NCBI GenBank assembly: GCA_021788565.1
Contig: JAJYKO010000505.1
Span: 1 to 5,189, forward strand
Source of the DNA: Chloroflexota bacterium
Lineage (GTDB): Bacteria > Chloroflexota > UBA6077
Direction of reading: 5' to 3'
Length of the DNA stretch: 5,189 nt
Below are positions 1 to 5,189 of this stretch, piece after piece. A program made the position numbers and the translations under genes. The stretch's first letter is position 1; each line of letters starts with the position of its first letter. The notes below the pieces were generated by a model. That model did not search any database and had not been told where the DNA came from. It was given only the letters and a program-made list of their open reading frames with translations.

Positions 1-267
1 GGAGCTCCGCAAGGGCAAAACAGCCCAGAAAGCCAATAGGTAAAGCAGTATCTCGGCCACCACCGCTAGCGAGAAACCGGTCATGGAGGTCGTGCTGAGG
101 CCGAGGAGCTTCGGGACGTCCAGGTGGGGCACGTCGTAGAAGGCAGGCAGCCACATAACCCTGGTGAAAGTGACCCACCATATCGCTGCGCTCGCCGCTG
201 CGACGGCGGCCAGAAGGACCCAGCGGACGTGGATGCTCAAGATTGAGCTTGAATTCCGGGCGAGCAA
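1..267 (-). CDS. Multi-span membrane protein, N-terminal part (runs off left edge); possibly a GT-C glycosyltransferase
   Basis: Reading the minus strand from 267 to 1 gives 89 open codons with strongly G/C third positions from about position 240 leftward. The translation has a short basic N-terminus (HVRW near residues 13-16), a first hydrophobic span at about residues 15-38 (LLAAVAAASAAIWW), a loop of about 22 residues beginning PAFYDVPHLDVPK, and a second span at about residues 64-86 ending in LPLR. This pattern fits a polytopic inner-membrane protein. The loop with acidic residues after the first span resembles GT-C glycosyltransferases, and the neighbouring gene is one, but no diagnostic motif is visible, so the function is inference. 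No ATG precedes the first span in this frame. I chose TTG at 267 because GAGGG lies about 9 bases upstream; TTG at 240 is an alternative without a ribosome binding site. A shifted frame to the right also looks coding (see findings), so the N-terminus is uncertain. The gene is divergent from the GT39-like gene. Confidence 0.6.
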   Translation of the reverse strand, partial: MLARNSSSILSIHVRWVLLAAVAAASAAIWWVTFTRVMWLPAFYDVPHLDVPKLLGLSTTSMTGFSLAVVAEILLYLLAFWAVLPLRSS

Positions 268-421
268 GTGCCGGGGCCCTCGTCTCCATCAACTTCACGG
301 GCGACATGCTCGTGTCTCGCAGGTAGCGGCGTGCCGTCACATACAAGATAGGGTACGACGTCGCGGTTCGAATTGGCAAGGCAACGGGGGGTAGTGCCCA
401 TCAAGAAGTCTATCATGGAGA

Positions 422-446
422 GACCGATGCCTACGGTCGGTCGACC
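422..446. repeat. Inverted repeat plus adjacent palindrome, possible operator
   Basis: GACCG at 422-426 and CGGTC at 434-438 form a 5-base inverted repeat with a 7-base spacer. They are followed immediately by the 8-base perfect palindrome GGTCGACC at 439-446. The cluster lies between two divergent genes, where a regulator site would be expected. The arms are short and could occur by chance in this base composition. Confidence 0.3.
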
Positions 447-638
447 CGCTGATCGACGCGGAGACGGCTTCCCTCCACCGCCGCGATCCCGCCTTGGACA
501 GTCGACACATATTCTCCCGGCGACACGAGTGTTTCGCAAGATGTTTGCACCGTGCCCGAGTTCCCGTGCATTGTTAACGACAGTGTTGTTGAGAGCCGAC
601 ACCGATGGGCGCGAACATGATTCTTCCAGCAACTTAGG

Positions 639-647
639 TGCTAGAAT
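639..647 (+). promoter_or_regulatory. Extended -10 promoter for the GT39-like gene
   Basis: TG at 639-640, one base, then TAGAAT at 642-647 matches the extended -10 consensus TGnTATAAT at all but one base. No good -35 hexamer lies 16-18 bases upstream, which is usual for extended -10 promoters. Transcription would start near 654, leaving about 30 bases of leader before the start codon at 684, which has GGGAG at 672-676. Confidence 0.45.
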
Positions 648-683
648 GGTGGACCGTGTCCTACGCACCATGGGAGATGCTGG

Positions 684-2810
684 ATGGTCGATCGTCCGAC
701 GCTGAGCAACGCTGGCACGCCTGAGCCTGGTGGCCTCAAGGCCGATCCTGTGGGGTTGAGACGTGACGGAAACGCGAATGCCCGTGATGGGGAAAGTGCC
801 GCCCGATCCGGACGTAGGCGCGCTATCTGTCCACGCAAATCATGCCTTCTCTTCTTGTTCGTGCTGCTGTTCGCCTTCGGCGGTCAGTACTATTTCGCTC
901 GCCTCCCTGACTACCTGTGGGACGGGATCACGCTCTACGTGGTCAGCATCATCTGCCTCGTGCTCCTTGTGAGGACCATAGAGGTCGGGTCCGAGTTCAA
1001 GGAGTCGCCGGCTGCGAATTCGCTCTGGGGCATTTTGATCGACTTTGTGGAACGAGAACCGCTGCGCGCTGGGTTGTACTCGGTTGCTATCTTCGGCTCC
1101 CTCTGGATAATCCAGCGAACGAGGTCGCTACCTGATGGAGCAGATCATTACTCAGTCATGGTGGTCTGGGCCGTATCGATCTTTACTTTGGTCGCCGCAC
1201 CGTCTCTTCCAGGGCACCTACCGAATCCCGGGCGCTGGCTGACAGGTATTCGAGCCAGCAAGGCGATGATGCTCGAGGTGGCGGTCCTGGTGTCGCTGTT
1301 GGTGGCGGCTCTTTTGCTTCGAGGCCTGTTCGTGGGTAGTCTGCCCGCGAATTTCGGCGGAGACGAGGGCAGCCAGGGTCTCTCCGCCGTGGCCATACTG
1401 GAGGGCCGCAGCAAGGACATCTTCGGCGTGGGCTGGTTCACCGTACCCAACCTCTTCTTCTTCTTCCAAGCGGTGTCGCTTCGCATTTTCGGGGACAGCG
1501 TATTTGGCCTGCGAATGTTGTCCGTAGTATTGGGCACGATGGCCGTTGGCTTCTGCTATCTGCTCGTCAGAAGGCTGTTTGGCATCACTCTGGCCATTGC
1601 GGCTACCGTCATCTTCGCCTCTTATCACTTCCAGATTCATTACAGCCGGCTCGGTTCCGCGCAGGTGGGGGACTCGCTCTTCATCGTCGCGATACTCTTC
1701 CTGCTGCTCCAGGGGATGGAGAGCGGACGTGCCGGCTGGTTCTCCGCTGCTGGCGTTTTCCTTGGGCTTACCCAGTACTTCTACTTCGGGGCACGTCTGG
1801 TACCTGTGTTGGTCACGGTGTATCTCCTCTACCTGGCTGTTGTCGATCGCGCATCTCTGGCAAGACGCAAGGGCAATCTGGCGATGATGGCGCTGGTCGC
1901 ACTCGTGGTGGCGCTCCCTTATCTGACCTTCTGTACAGTTCACCCCGAGGTCTACATGGCCAGGACCAATCAGGTGGGGATATTCCAGTCTGGGTGGTAC
2001 ACCCGTGAACTCGCGTTGGGAAGGAGCCCTGTCGCGGTGCTCACTGAGCAAGCGCTTCGATCCATACTGGCCTTCAACTACTATCCCGACAAGGTGTACT
2101 GGTACCATCCTGGTATCCCGCTGCTGGATTTCTTCAGCGCCGTGTTCTTCGTTCCTGGACTCGCCTACGCCACGTGGCGCATGCGACAGAGGCGGTACTT
2201 CATTCTGGCTTCCTCCTACTGGCTGGCGCTCTTCTTTGGCGCGTTTCTGACCGAAAACCCACCGAGCAGCATGCGATTGGTGATACTCTCTCCCATCGTC
2301 AGCATTCTCGTGACGGTGGGGATGGTGAAGGTGTCAGGGTGGGCGAGGCAGATCCTGTCCTTCTCTCCAAGGAGTGAGACCATCCTCCTGATGAGTCTGG
2401 TGGGCGTCGCTGCAATCGTCAGCGTTGCCTTCTACTTTGGTGACTACTCCAAACAACGTACGGAAGGTTACGGTGGGCCAAACACAGAGGTGGCGACGGA
2501 GATGGCCTGGTATCTGAGGGATTTGGGCGACGATTATCGCGTCTACTTCTTCGGAGCACCGAGGATGTACTTAGACTTCGCCACCATTCCCTTTATCGAC
2601 AGGGGCATCCGAGGCGTCGACGTGAAGGACCCTCTCAATGGTCCTCCCACTTTCGTTGACCCCTCGTACCGAAGTGTATTCGTCTTCTTGCCGGAAAGGC
2701 TGGGAGAGCTGAGCACCATCAAGGCGTTTCTGCCGGGAGGAGTTGAAGAGGAGAAGAGGGGAGAGGATCGCGGCCAGCTCCTCTTTGTAAGCTATCGGTT
2801 TCCTCAGTGA
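684..2810 (+). CDS. Membrane glycosyltransferase, GT39/PMT_2-like (GT-C fold)
   Basis: A 708-residue polytopic enzyme, expected to transfer a sugar from a polyprenyl-phosphate donor to a surface acceptor on the outer face of the membrane; donor and acceptor cannot be told from sequence. After about 50 basic, polar residues there are four hydrophobic segments (about 53-72, 80-97, 130-144, 155-172). The GT-C module follows from about 195: a span at 196-216, then an external loop with the acidic pair D227-E228 in FGGDEGSQGL, the place of the catalytic Asp in GT39/PMT enzymes. Further family-like blocks are FGLRMLSVVLGTM (274-286), HYSRLG (319-324) and YFYFGARLVP (365-374), with more spans to about 585. 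The last ~110 residues are soluble, including YFFGAPRMYLDF and VFVFLPERLGEL. The ATG at 684 has GGGAG seven bases upstream. It converges on the GT4 gene with 31 bases between stop codons. Family assignment is confident; substrate is unknown. Confidence 0.88.
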   Translation: MVDRPTLSNAGTPEPGGLKADPVGLRRDGNANARDGESAARSGRRRAICPRKSCLLFLFVLLFAFGGQYYFARLPDYLWDGITLYVVSIICLVLLVRTIEVGSEFKESPAANSLWGILIDFVEREPLRAGLYSVAIFGSLWIIQRTRSLPDGADHYSVMVVWAVSIFTLVAAPSLPGHLPNPGRWLTGIRASKAMMLEVAVLVSLLVAALLLRGLFVGSLPANFGGDEGSQGLSAVAILEGRSKDIFGVGWFTVPNLFFFFQAVSLRIFGDSVFGLRMLSVVLGTMAVGFCYLLVRRLFGITLAIAATVIFASYHFQIHYSRLGSAQVGDSLFIVAILFLLLQGMESGRAGWFSAAGVFLGLTQYFYFGARLVPVLVTVYLLYLAVVDRASLARRKGNLAMMALVALVVALPYLTFCTVHPEVYMARTNQVGIFQSGWYTRELALGRSPVAVLTEQALRSILAFNYYPDKVYWYHPGIPLLDFFSAVFFVPGLAYATWRMRQRRYFILASSYWLALFFGAFLTENPPSSMRLVILSPIVSILVTVGMVKVSGWARQILSFSPRSETILLMSLVGVAAIVSVAFYFGDYSKQRTEGYGGPNTEVATEMAWYLRDLGDDYRVYFFGAPRMYLDFATIPFIDRGIRGVDVKDPLNGPPTFVDPSYRSVFVFLPERLGELSTIKAFLPGGVEEEKRGEDRGQLLFVSYRFPQ

Positions 2811-2841
2811 ATTTCGAAACGGAGACAGCCCCAGCGGACGC

Positions 2842-3996
2842 TCAGCGCCCGGGTTTCGCTGCCCCGGCATACAGCTTCTCGTAGAAGTCCACATTTTGGC
2901 CGACGCTGAAACTTCTGGCGAGATCGATTCTGGAGGTCGCATACTTCTCCGGGTGCTGAAGCACCTGGATTAGGGCTGCCGCGAGAGCCTTGGAGTCGCG
3001 TGGCGGTACCGTCATTCCCATCCCGCTCACGCGGGTTGCCTCTCTCACGCCGGGAATGTCGCTGGCGACGACGGGAGTCCCGCACAGCATTGCCTCCACC
3101 TGCACCATGCCAAAGGACTCGGTTGAGTTGACGCTCGGTAGGGTGAGCACGTCGATCATGCTGTAGAAGTTGGAGAGCTTCTGCCCGTGGAGTTCTCCGA
3201 GGAAGATCAGGCGTTCCCGATGTCGCTCGACGAGTGGCTTCACTTTCTCGAAGAAATTCTCGCCGATCACCTTCTTGTACTCGCCCGCAAACACGTACCG
3301 CGCGTTCGGAATCGCTTCCAACACCTTAGGAACCGAGTCAAGAATGTAGTTGCCTCCCTTGTCCTCGGAGAACCTCCCGGCAAAGCCGATCAGTCGAAAG
3401 CCCTCAAGGCCCAACTCCTTGCGCCAGGCGGCGGCTGCTTCCAGGTCGGGTGGAGGAATCATGATGGGCGGATAGATGGTGGACACCTTGCCGGGAAACT
3501 GGGCAAGGTAGCGCGAGTGGGAGGCGTAGTCCTTCGTATAGGTGACCAATGCACCCACCTGCTTCCCCGCCAGCCAGTGGAGTCTGTTGAGAACTCCCAC
3601 GATGATGCTGGCGGTGGGAGTCGTCGGTAACTGGATGTCGCAGTGGTACGTGATGACACTTCGTTTGCGCGGAGGTAGTGCGGCTACTGCGGCGATGTAC
3701 GGAGACTCGACCAACGGGAGATGCATGTGCACTACGTCGTTCTGCCTAACGAGGCGGAACGCGTCCACGGGAAGAGAAGGCATAATCGTGCCCTTGCTGA
3801 CCCTGAAGGCTACCGGCAATCGAATGACGTCCACGCCACGGATGTTCTCCCTCAGGGGCAATCCCGGGAGATGGCGAGAAGTCATCACCGTGACCTTGTG
3901 GCCTCGTCTGGCTAACTCTTCGCCAATGCGCTCGACGTAGATGGTAAGCCCGCTTACGTGAGGCTCGTAGTAGGTAACCACCATCAGGATCTTCAA
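2842..3996 (-). CDS. Glycosyltransferase family 4 (GT-B fold), nucleotide-sugar dependent
   Basis: A 384-residue cytoplasmic or membrane-associated retaining glycosyltransferase. The N-terminal Rossmann domain opens KILMVVTYYEPHVSGLTIYV, the usual GT4 acceptor-side start, with the glycine-containing loop at about residues 12-18. It is followed by VVHMHLPL (88-95) and VITYHCDIQ (114-122). The C-terminal donor domain begins near residue 200: GFAGRFSEDKGG (204-215) carries R208 and K213, which bind the donor phosphates in this family. ESFGMVQVE (293-301) gives the E-x7-E pair E293/E301, followed by AMLCGTPVVASDIPGVRE. Length is normal and no key residue is missing. The longer reading to 4062 adds 22 residues of unlike character and also begins at TTG. 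I prefer TTG at 3996 because it has AGGTGA five bases upstream and places the first strand at the true N-terminus. Donor sugar and acceptor are unknown; the neighbouring GT39-like gene suggests a lipid-linked or surface glycan. Confidence 0.92.
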   Translation of the reverse strand: MKILMVVTYYEPHVSGLTIYVERIGEELARRGHKVTVMTSRHLPGLPLRENIRGVDVIRLPVAFRVSKGTIMPSLPVDAFRLVRQNDVVHMHLPLVESPYIAAVAALPPRKRSVITYHCDIQLPTTPTASIIVGVLNRLHWLAGKQVGALVTYTKDYASHSRYLAQFPGKVSTIYPPIMIPPPDLEAAAAWRKELGLEGFRLIGFAGRFSEDKGGNYILDSVPKVLEAIPNARYVFAGEYKKVIGENFFEKVKPLVERHRERLIFLGELHGQKLSNFYSMIDVLTLPSVNSTESFGMVQVEAMLCGTPVVASDIPGVREATRVSGMGMTVPPRDSKALAAALIQVLQHPEKYATSRIDLARSFSVGQNVDFYEKLYAGAAKPGR

Positions 3997-4001
3997 GCTT
4001 G

Positions 4002-4007
4002 TCACCT
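4002..4007 (-). promoter_or_regulatory. Ribosome binding site deciding the TTG start of the GT4 gene
   Basis: On the minus strand AGGTGA sits five bases before TTG at 3996-3994, matching the anti-Shine-Dalgarno complement. The alternative start at 4062 is preceded by GGTGAG with no spacing, which would not work well. Confidence 0.6.
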
Positions 4008-4039
4008 GCACGTACTGAGAATACGGAAACGGTTGTTCG

Positions 4040-4048
4040 AGTGTAGCA
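4040..4048 (-). promoter_or_regulatory. Extended -10 promoter for the GT4 gene
   Basis: On the minus strand TGC (4048-4046) is followed by TACACT (4045-4040), an extended -10 with four of six consensus bases and no good -35. Transcription would begin near 4033, downstream of the alternative start at 4062, which agrees with translation from 3996 and a leader of about 37 bases. Confidence 0.35.
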
Positions 4049-4100
4049 TAGGGAGGCGGCAACTCACCACGATGCTTCTTTTGCCCTCAAACAGGCGTTG

Positions 4101-4130
4101 TTGATAAGCCATTAGGAGCCATGATACTAT
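4101..4130 (+). promoter_or_regulatory. Promoter for the methyltransferase gene
   Basis: TTGATA at 4101-4106 matches the -35 consensus at five of six bases. After an 18-base spacer TACTAT at 4125-4130 is a -10 with four of six matches, preceded by TGA so that it also reads as an extended -10. GATACT at 4123-4128 with a 16-base spacer is an overlapping alternative. Transcription would start near 4137, about 53 bases before the start codon at 4190. Confidence 0.45.
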
Positions 4131-4189
4131 CCTGAGGCGCGCACCCCTTTCAGGGATAGCTCGAAGAACAAGCATCAAGAACTACTGCA

Positions 4190-4999
4190 ATGTCAAAGGA
4201 CTATCTCCGGCCTCATCTCGTGGCTCTGCCTCTCCACCGCGCTCTGCTTCGCTCGGTGGAGTGCCGTTTGCTGTCGCACTACAGGTTTGAGCATCCGATC
4301 CTCGATGTCGGTGCAGGGGACGGTCACTTTGCCTCGGTGCTCTTTCCGGATGGGGTCGATGTCGGGATAGATCCGTCACCCGTAGCGCTGGCGGATGCGA
4401 AGAAATGGGGCGTCTACGGGGAGTTGCGGGTAGCCAGCGCATGCGATCTGCCGTTTCCCGACGAGAGCTTCGCCAGTGTGATAAGTAACTGCGTGCTGGA
4501 GCACATCCCCGATCTTGATGCCGCGCTAGGCGAGATCGCGAGGGTGCTGAAGCCCGGAGGCTTTTTCGCCACGACTGTGCCCAGCCCCAACTACGAACGG
4601 TTCCTTCTTGGGTCTACGCTCTTCCGCTCCATAGGGCTTGCCCCGCTGGGGCGACTCTATGGGCGCTGGATGACCCACATCTCCTACCACTACCACTACT
4701 ATCCTCCGGAGGAGTGGCAGAAAAGGCTGGCGAAGAGCGGACTAAAGGTCAAAGAGTGGCAGTACTACTTCTCGCCCAGTGCCCATCGCGCCTTTGACCT
4801 GAGCCACTACGTGAGCGCTCCATCTGTTCTTGTACGGAAGATGACTGGGCGGTGGATACTCTTCCCGAATAAGCCCGGGGTAGGGCTGCAGAGGGCGCTG
4901 CTGGGACGATTCTACGAACGAGACGTCAGGGGAGAAGGCGCTTACATTATGCTGGCATGCACCAAAGAGACGGGGGCCTCCGGCCCGTCTGTTCCTTGA
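4190..4999 (+). CDS. Class I SAM-dependent methyltransferase (Methyltransf_11 / UbiE-like)
   Basis: A 269-residue soluble enzyme that should transfer a methyl group from S-adenosylmethionine to a small or lipid-linked substrate. Motif I is ILDVGAGDGHFA (37-48), the SAM-binding glycine loop. GIDPSP (59-64) holds D61, expected to contact the ribose. DLPFPDESFASVISNCVLEHIPD (86-108) is the motif II region with the LEH signature of Methyltransf_11 proteins, and VLKPGGFF (119-126) is motif III. The second half has HYHYYPPEEW (167-176), comparable to the YHLYSPEEW segment common in this family, and ends with EGAYIMLACTK. No substrate can be assigned; a sugar, glycolipid or quinone-like acceptor is possible in this setting. 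The ATG at 4190 lacks a clear Shine-Dalgarno sequence, but it sits right before the conserved-looking LRPHLVALPLHRALL segment, so the start is probably right. It is divergent from the GT4 gene with 193 bases between the starts. Confidence 0.88.
   Translation: MSKDYLRPHLVALPLHRALLRSVECRLLSHYRFEHPILDVGAGDGHFASVLFPDGVDVGIDPSPVALADAKKWGVYGELRVASACDLPFPDESFASVISNCVLEHIPDLDAALGEIARVLKPGGFFATTVPSPNYERFLLGSTLFRSIGLAPLGRLYGRWMTHISYHYHYYPPEEWQKRLAKSGLKVKEWQYYFSPSAHRAFDLSHYVSAPSVLVRKMTGRWILFPNKPGVGLQRALLGRFYERDVRGEGAYIMLACTKETGASGPSVP
4968..4998 (+). terminator. GC-rich hairpin over the methyltransferase stop, possible terminator
   Basis: AGACGGG (4968-4974) pairs perfectly with CCCGTCT (4984-4990), a seven-base stem around a nine-base loop; an alternative pairing joins GGCC at 4975-4978 to GGCC at 4982-4985. 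It is followed by the only moderately T-rich TGTTCCTTG, which contains the stop codon. A second, weaker stem, CCGTC (4985-4989) with GACGG (5002-5006), competes with it. The stem is convincing but the tail is poor for a Rho-independent terminator. Confidence 0.35.
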
Positions 5000-5059
5000 A
5001 GGACGGTGAGGCGATTGCGCCAGTGATTTCTCACGATATCCTGTCCATCTAGTTGCGCG

Positions 5060-5106
5060 CCGTCCCCACCGGAGTGGACCGCGAGGTTGGACGGACTACC
5101 GGACGG
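5060..5106 (+). repeat. Inverted and direct GGACGG repeats in the leader of the right-edge gene
   Basis: CCGTCC at 5060-5065 is the reverse complement of GGACGG at 5089-5094, which recurs directly at 5101-5106 (GGACGGA at both places, 12 bases apart); a further copy lies at 5001-5006. Inside, GTCC at 5062-5065 and AC at 5068-5069 can pair with GTGGAC at 5074-5079 around CGGA. The alternatives are mutually exclusive. The right-hand GGACGGA copy overlaps the ribosome binding site of the putative gene at 5114. Confidence 0.35.
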
Positions 5107-5113
5107 AGAAGAA

Positions 5114-5189
5114 ATGAGCGAGAGAGGCTCTTCGACCGCGAAGCAAGGCCGCGGAAGAGGTTCCAATATGCCAGGATGGCGGGCATTTG
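5114..5189 (+). CDS. Possible start of a further gene, cut by the right edge; function unknown
   Basis: ATG at 5114 follows GGAG (5105-5108) with five bases of spacing, a good ribosome binding site, and the frame stays open for 25 codons to the window end. The visible N-terminus is polar, basic and glycine-rich (SERGSSTAKQGRGRGS, then NMPGWRAF), as in the cytoplasmic tail before a first membrane span or a disordered N-terminus. Too little is visible to name a family. A weak promoter candidate is TTGCGC (5015-5020) with TATCCT (5037-5042), spacer 16. A strong hairpin (5128-5159) inside the first codons leaves open that this is structured non-coding sequence. Confidence 0.4.
   Translation, partial: MSERGSSTAKQGRGRGSNMPGWRAF

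Larger units (their letters stand above)
268..683. other. Divergent intergenic region, no convincing gene
   Basis: These 416 bases separate the left-edge membrane gene (minus) from the GT39-like gene (plus). Open frames exist on both strands (a 110-codon one on plus at 373-705, a 144-codon one on minus at 237-671), but neither shows recognisable protein character or a clear third-position G/C bias. The stretch contains an inverted-repeat cluster at 422-446 and a promoter-like extended -10 at 639-647. A GGTTCGAAT string at 364-372 recalls a tRNA T-arm, but its flanks do not pair. The 268-330 part may belong to the left-edge gene if that gene is frameshifted. Confidence 0.55.

Noticed and set aside
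355..385. tRNA-like T-arm string GGTTCGAAT
   Set aside because: The flanking five bases on each side do not pair, and no acceptor or anticodon arm is found at the right distance.
237..671. 144-codon minus-strand frame in the intergenic region
   Set aside because: Low-complexity Arg/Gly/Pro composition, and it ends inside the first codons of the left-edge gene in another frame.
373..705. 110-codon plus-strand frame upstream of and overlapping the GT39-like gene
   Set aside because: Its third positions show no marked G/C bias, the composition is Arg/Pro-rich without domain character, and the promoter for the next gene lies inside it.
1218..2108. 296-codon open frame on the minus strand inside the GT39-like gene
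   Set aside because: It is antisense to a clear membrane enzyme. Its Glu, Arg, His and Gln-rich composition mirrors hydrophobic codons on the other strand, and it has no recognisable motif.
2811..2870. Terminator between the convergent GT39 and GT4 genes
   Set aside because: The only stem seen (CCGGG with CCCGG) is five pairs, lies within the GT4 coding end and has no T-run on either strand.
4114..4135. Mini-ORF (Met-Ile-Leu-Ser-stop) after AGGAG in the methyltransferase leader
   Set aside because: Spacing from AGGAG to ATG is only two bases, and the element overlaps the proposed -10, so it would not be transcribed.
4942..5166. 74-codon minus-strand frame at the right end
   Set aside because: It overlaps the methyltransferase 3' end in antisense, spans repeat-rich sequence and has no domain character.

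Overview
The window is moderately GC-rich bacterial DNA (well over half G+C by eye, third codon positions mostly G or C). It looks like part of a cell-surface glycan or glycolipid locus. The long GT39-type membrane glycosyltransferase, the GT4 enzyme and the small SAM methyltransferase resemble proteins I associate with Chloroflexota (Anaerolineae or Dehalococcoidia-like lineages, often metagenomic). That assignment is inferred from protein style alone; there is no rRNA or other marker here.

Layout, left to right. (1) Positions 1-267, minus strand: the first ~89 codons of a multi-span membrane protein that continues past the left edge. (2) Positions 268-683: a 416-base divergent intergenic stretch without a convincing gene; it holds a small inverted-repeat cluster and, at its right end, an extended -10 promoter. 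(3) Positions 684-2810, plus strand: a complete 708-residue GT-C membrane glycosyltransferase (GT39/PMT_2-like) with an N-terminal block of extra membrane segments and a soluble C-terminal domain. (4) Positions 2842-3996, minus strand: a complete 384-residue GT4 (GT-B fold) glycosyltransferase, convergent with the previous gene across 31 bases, most likely starting at TTG. (5) Positions 3997-4189: a divergent promoter region. (6) Positions 4190-4999, plus strand: a complete 269-residue class I SAM-dependent methyltransferase with a GC-rich hairpin over its last codons. (7) Positions 5000-5189: a short leader with repeats and hairpins, then a possible start of another plus-strand gene running off the right edge.

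How the genes may work together (inference): the GT4 enzyme would add sugar from a nucleotide donor on the cytoplasmic side, the GT39-like enzyme would transfer sugar from a polyprenyl-phosphate donor on the outer face of the membrane, and the methyltransferase could modify a sugar, lipid or quinone-like substrate. Strands alternate and each complete gene has its own candidate promoter, so this is a cluster of separately transcribed genes and not an operon. I found no tRNA, rRNA, CRISPR array, insertion sequence or toxin/antitoxin or defence module, and no clear evidence of an undescribed system. The points most worth checking are the start or possible frameshift of the left-edge gene, the TTG start of the GT4 gene, the recurrent extended -10 promoters and the structured leader at the right edge.
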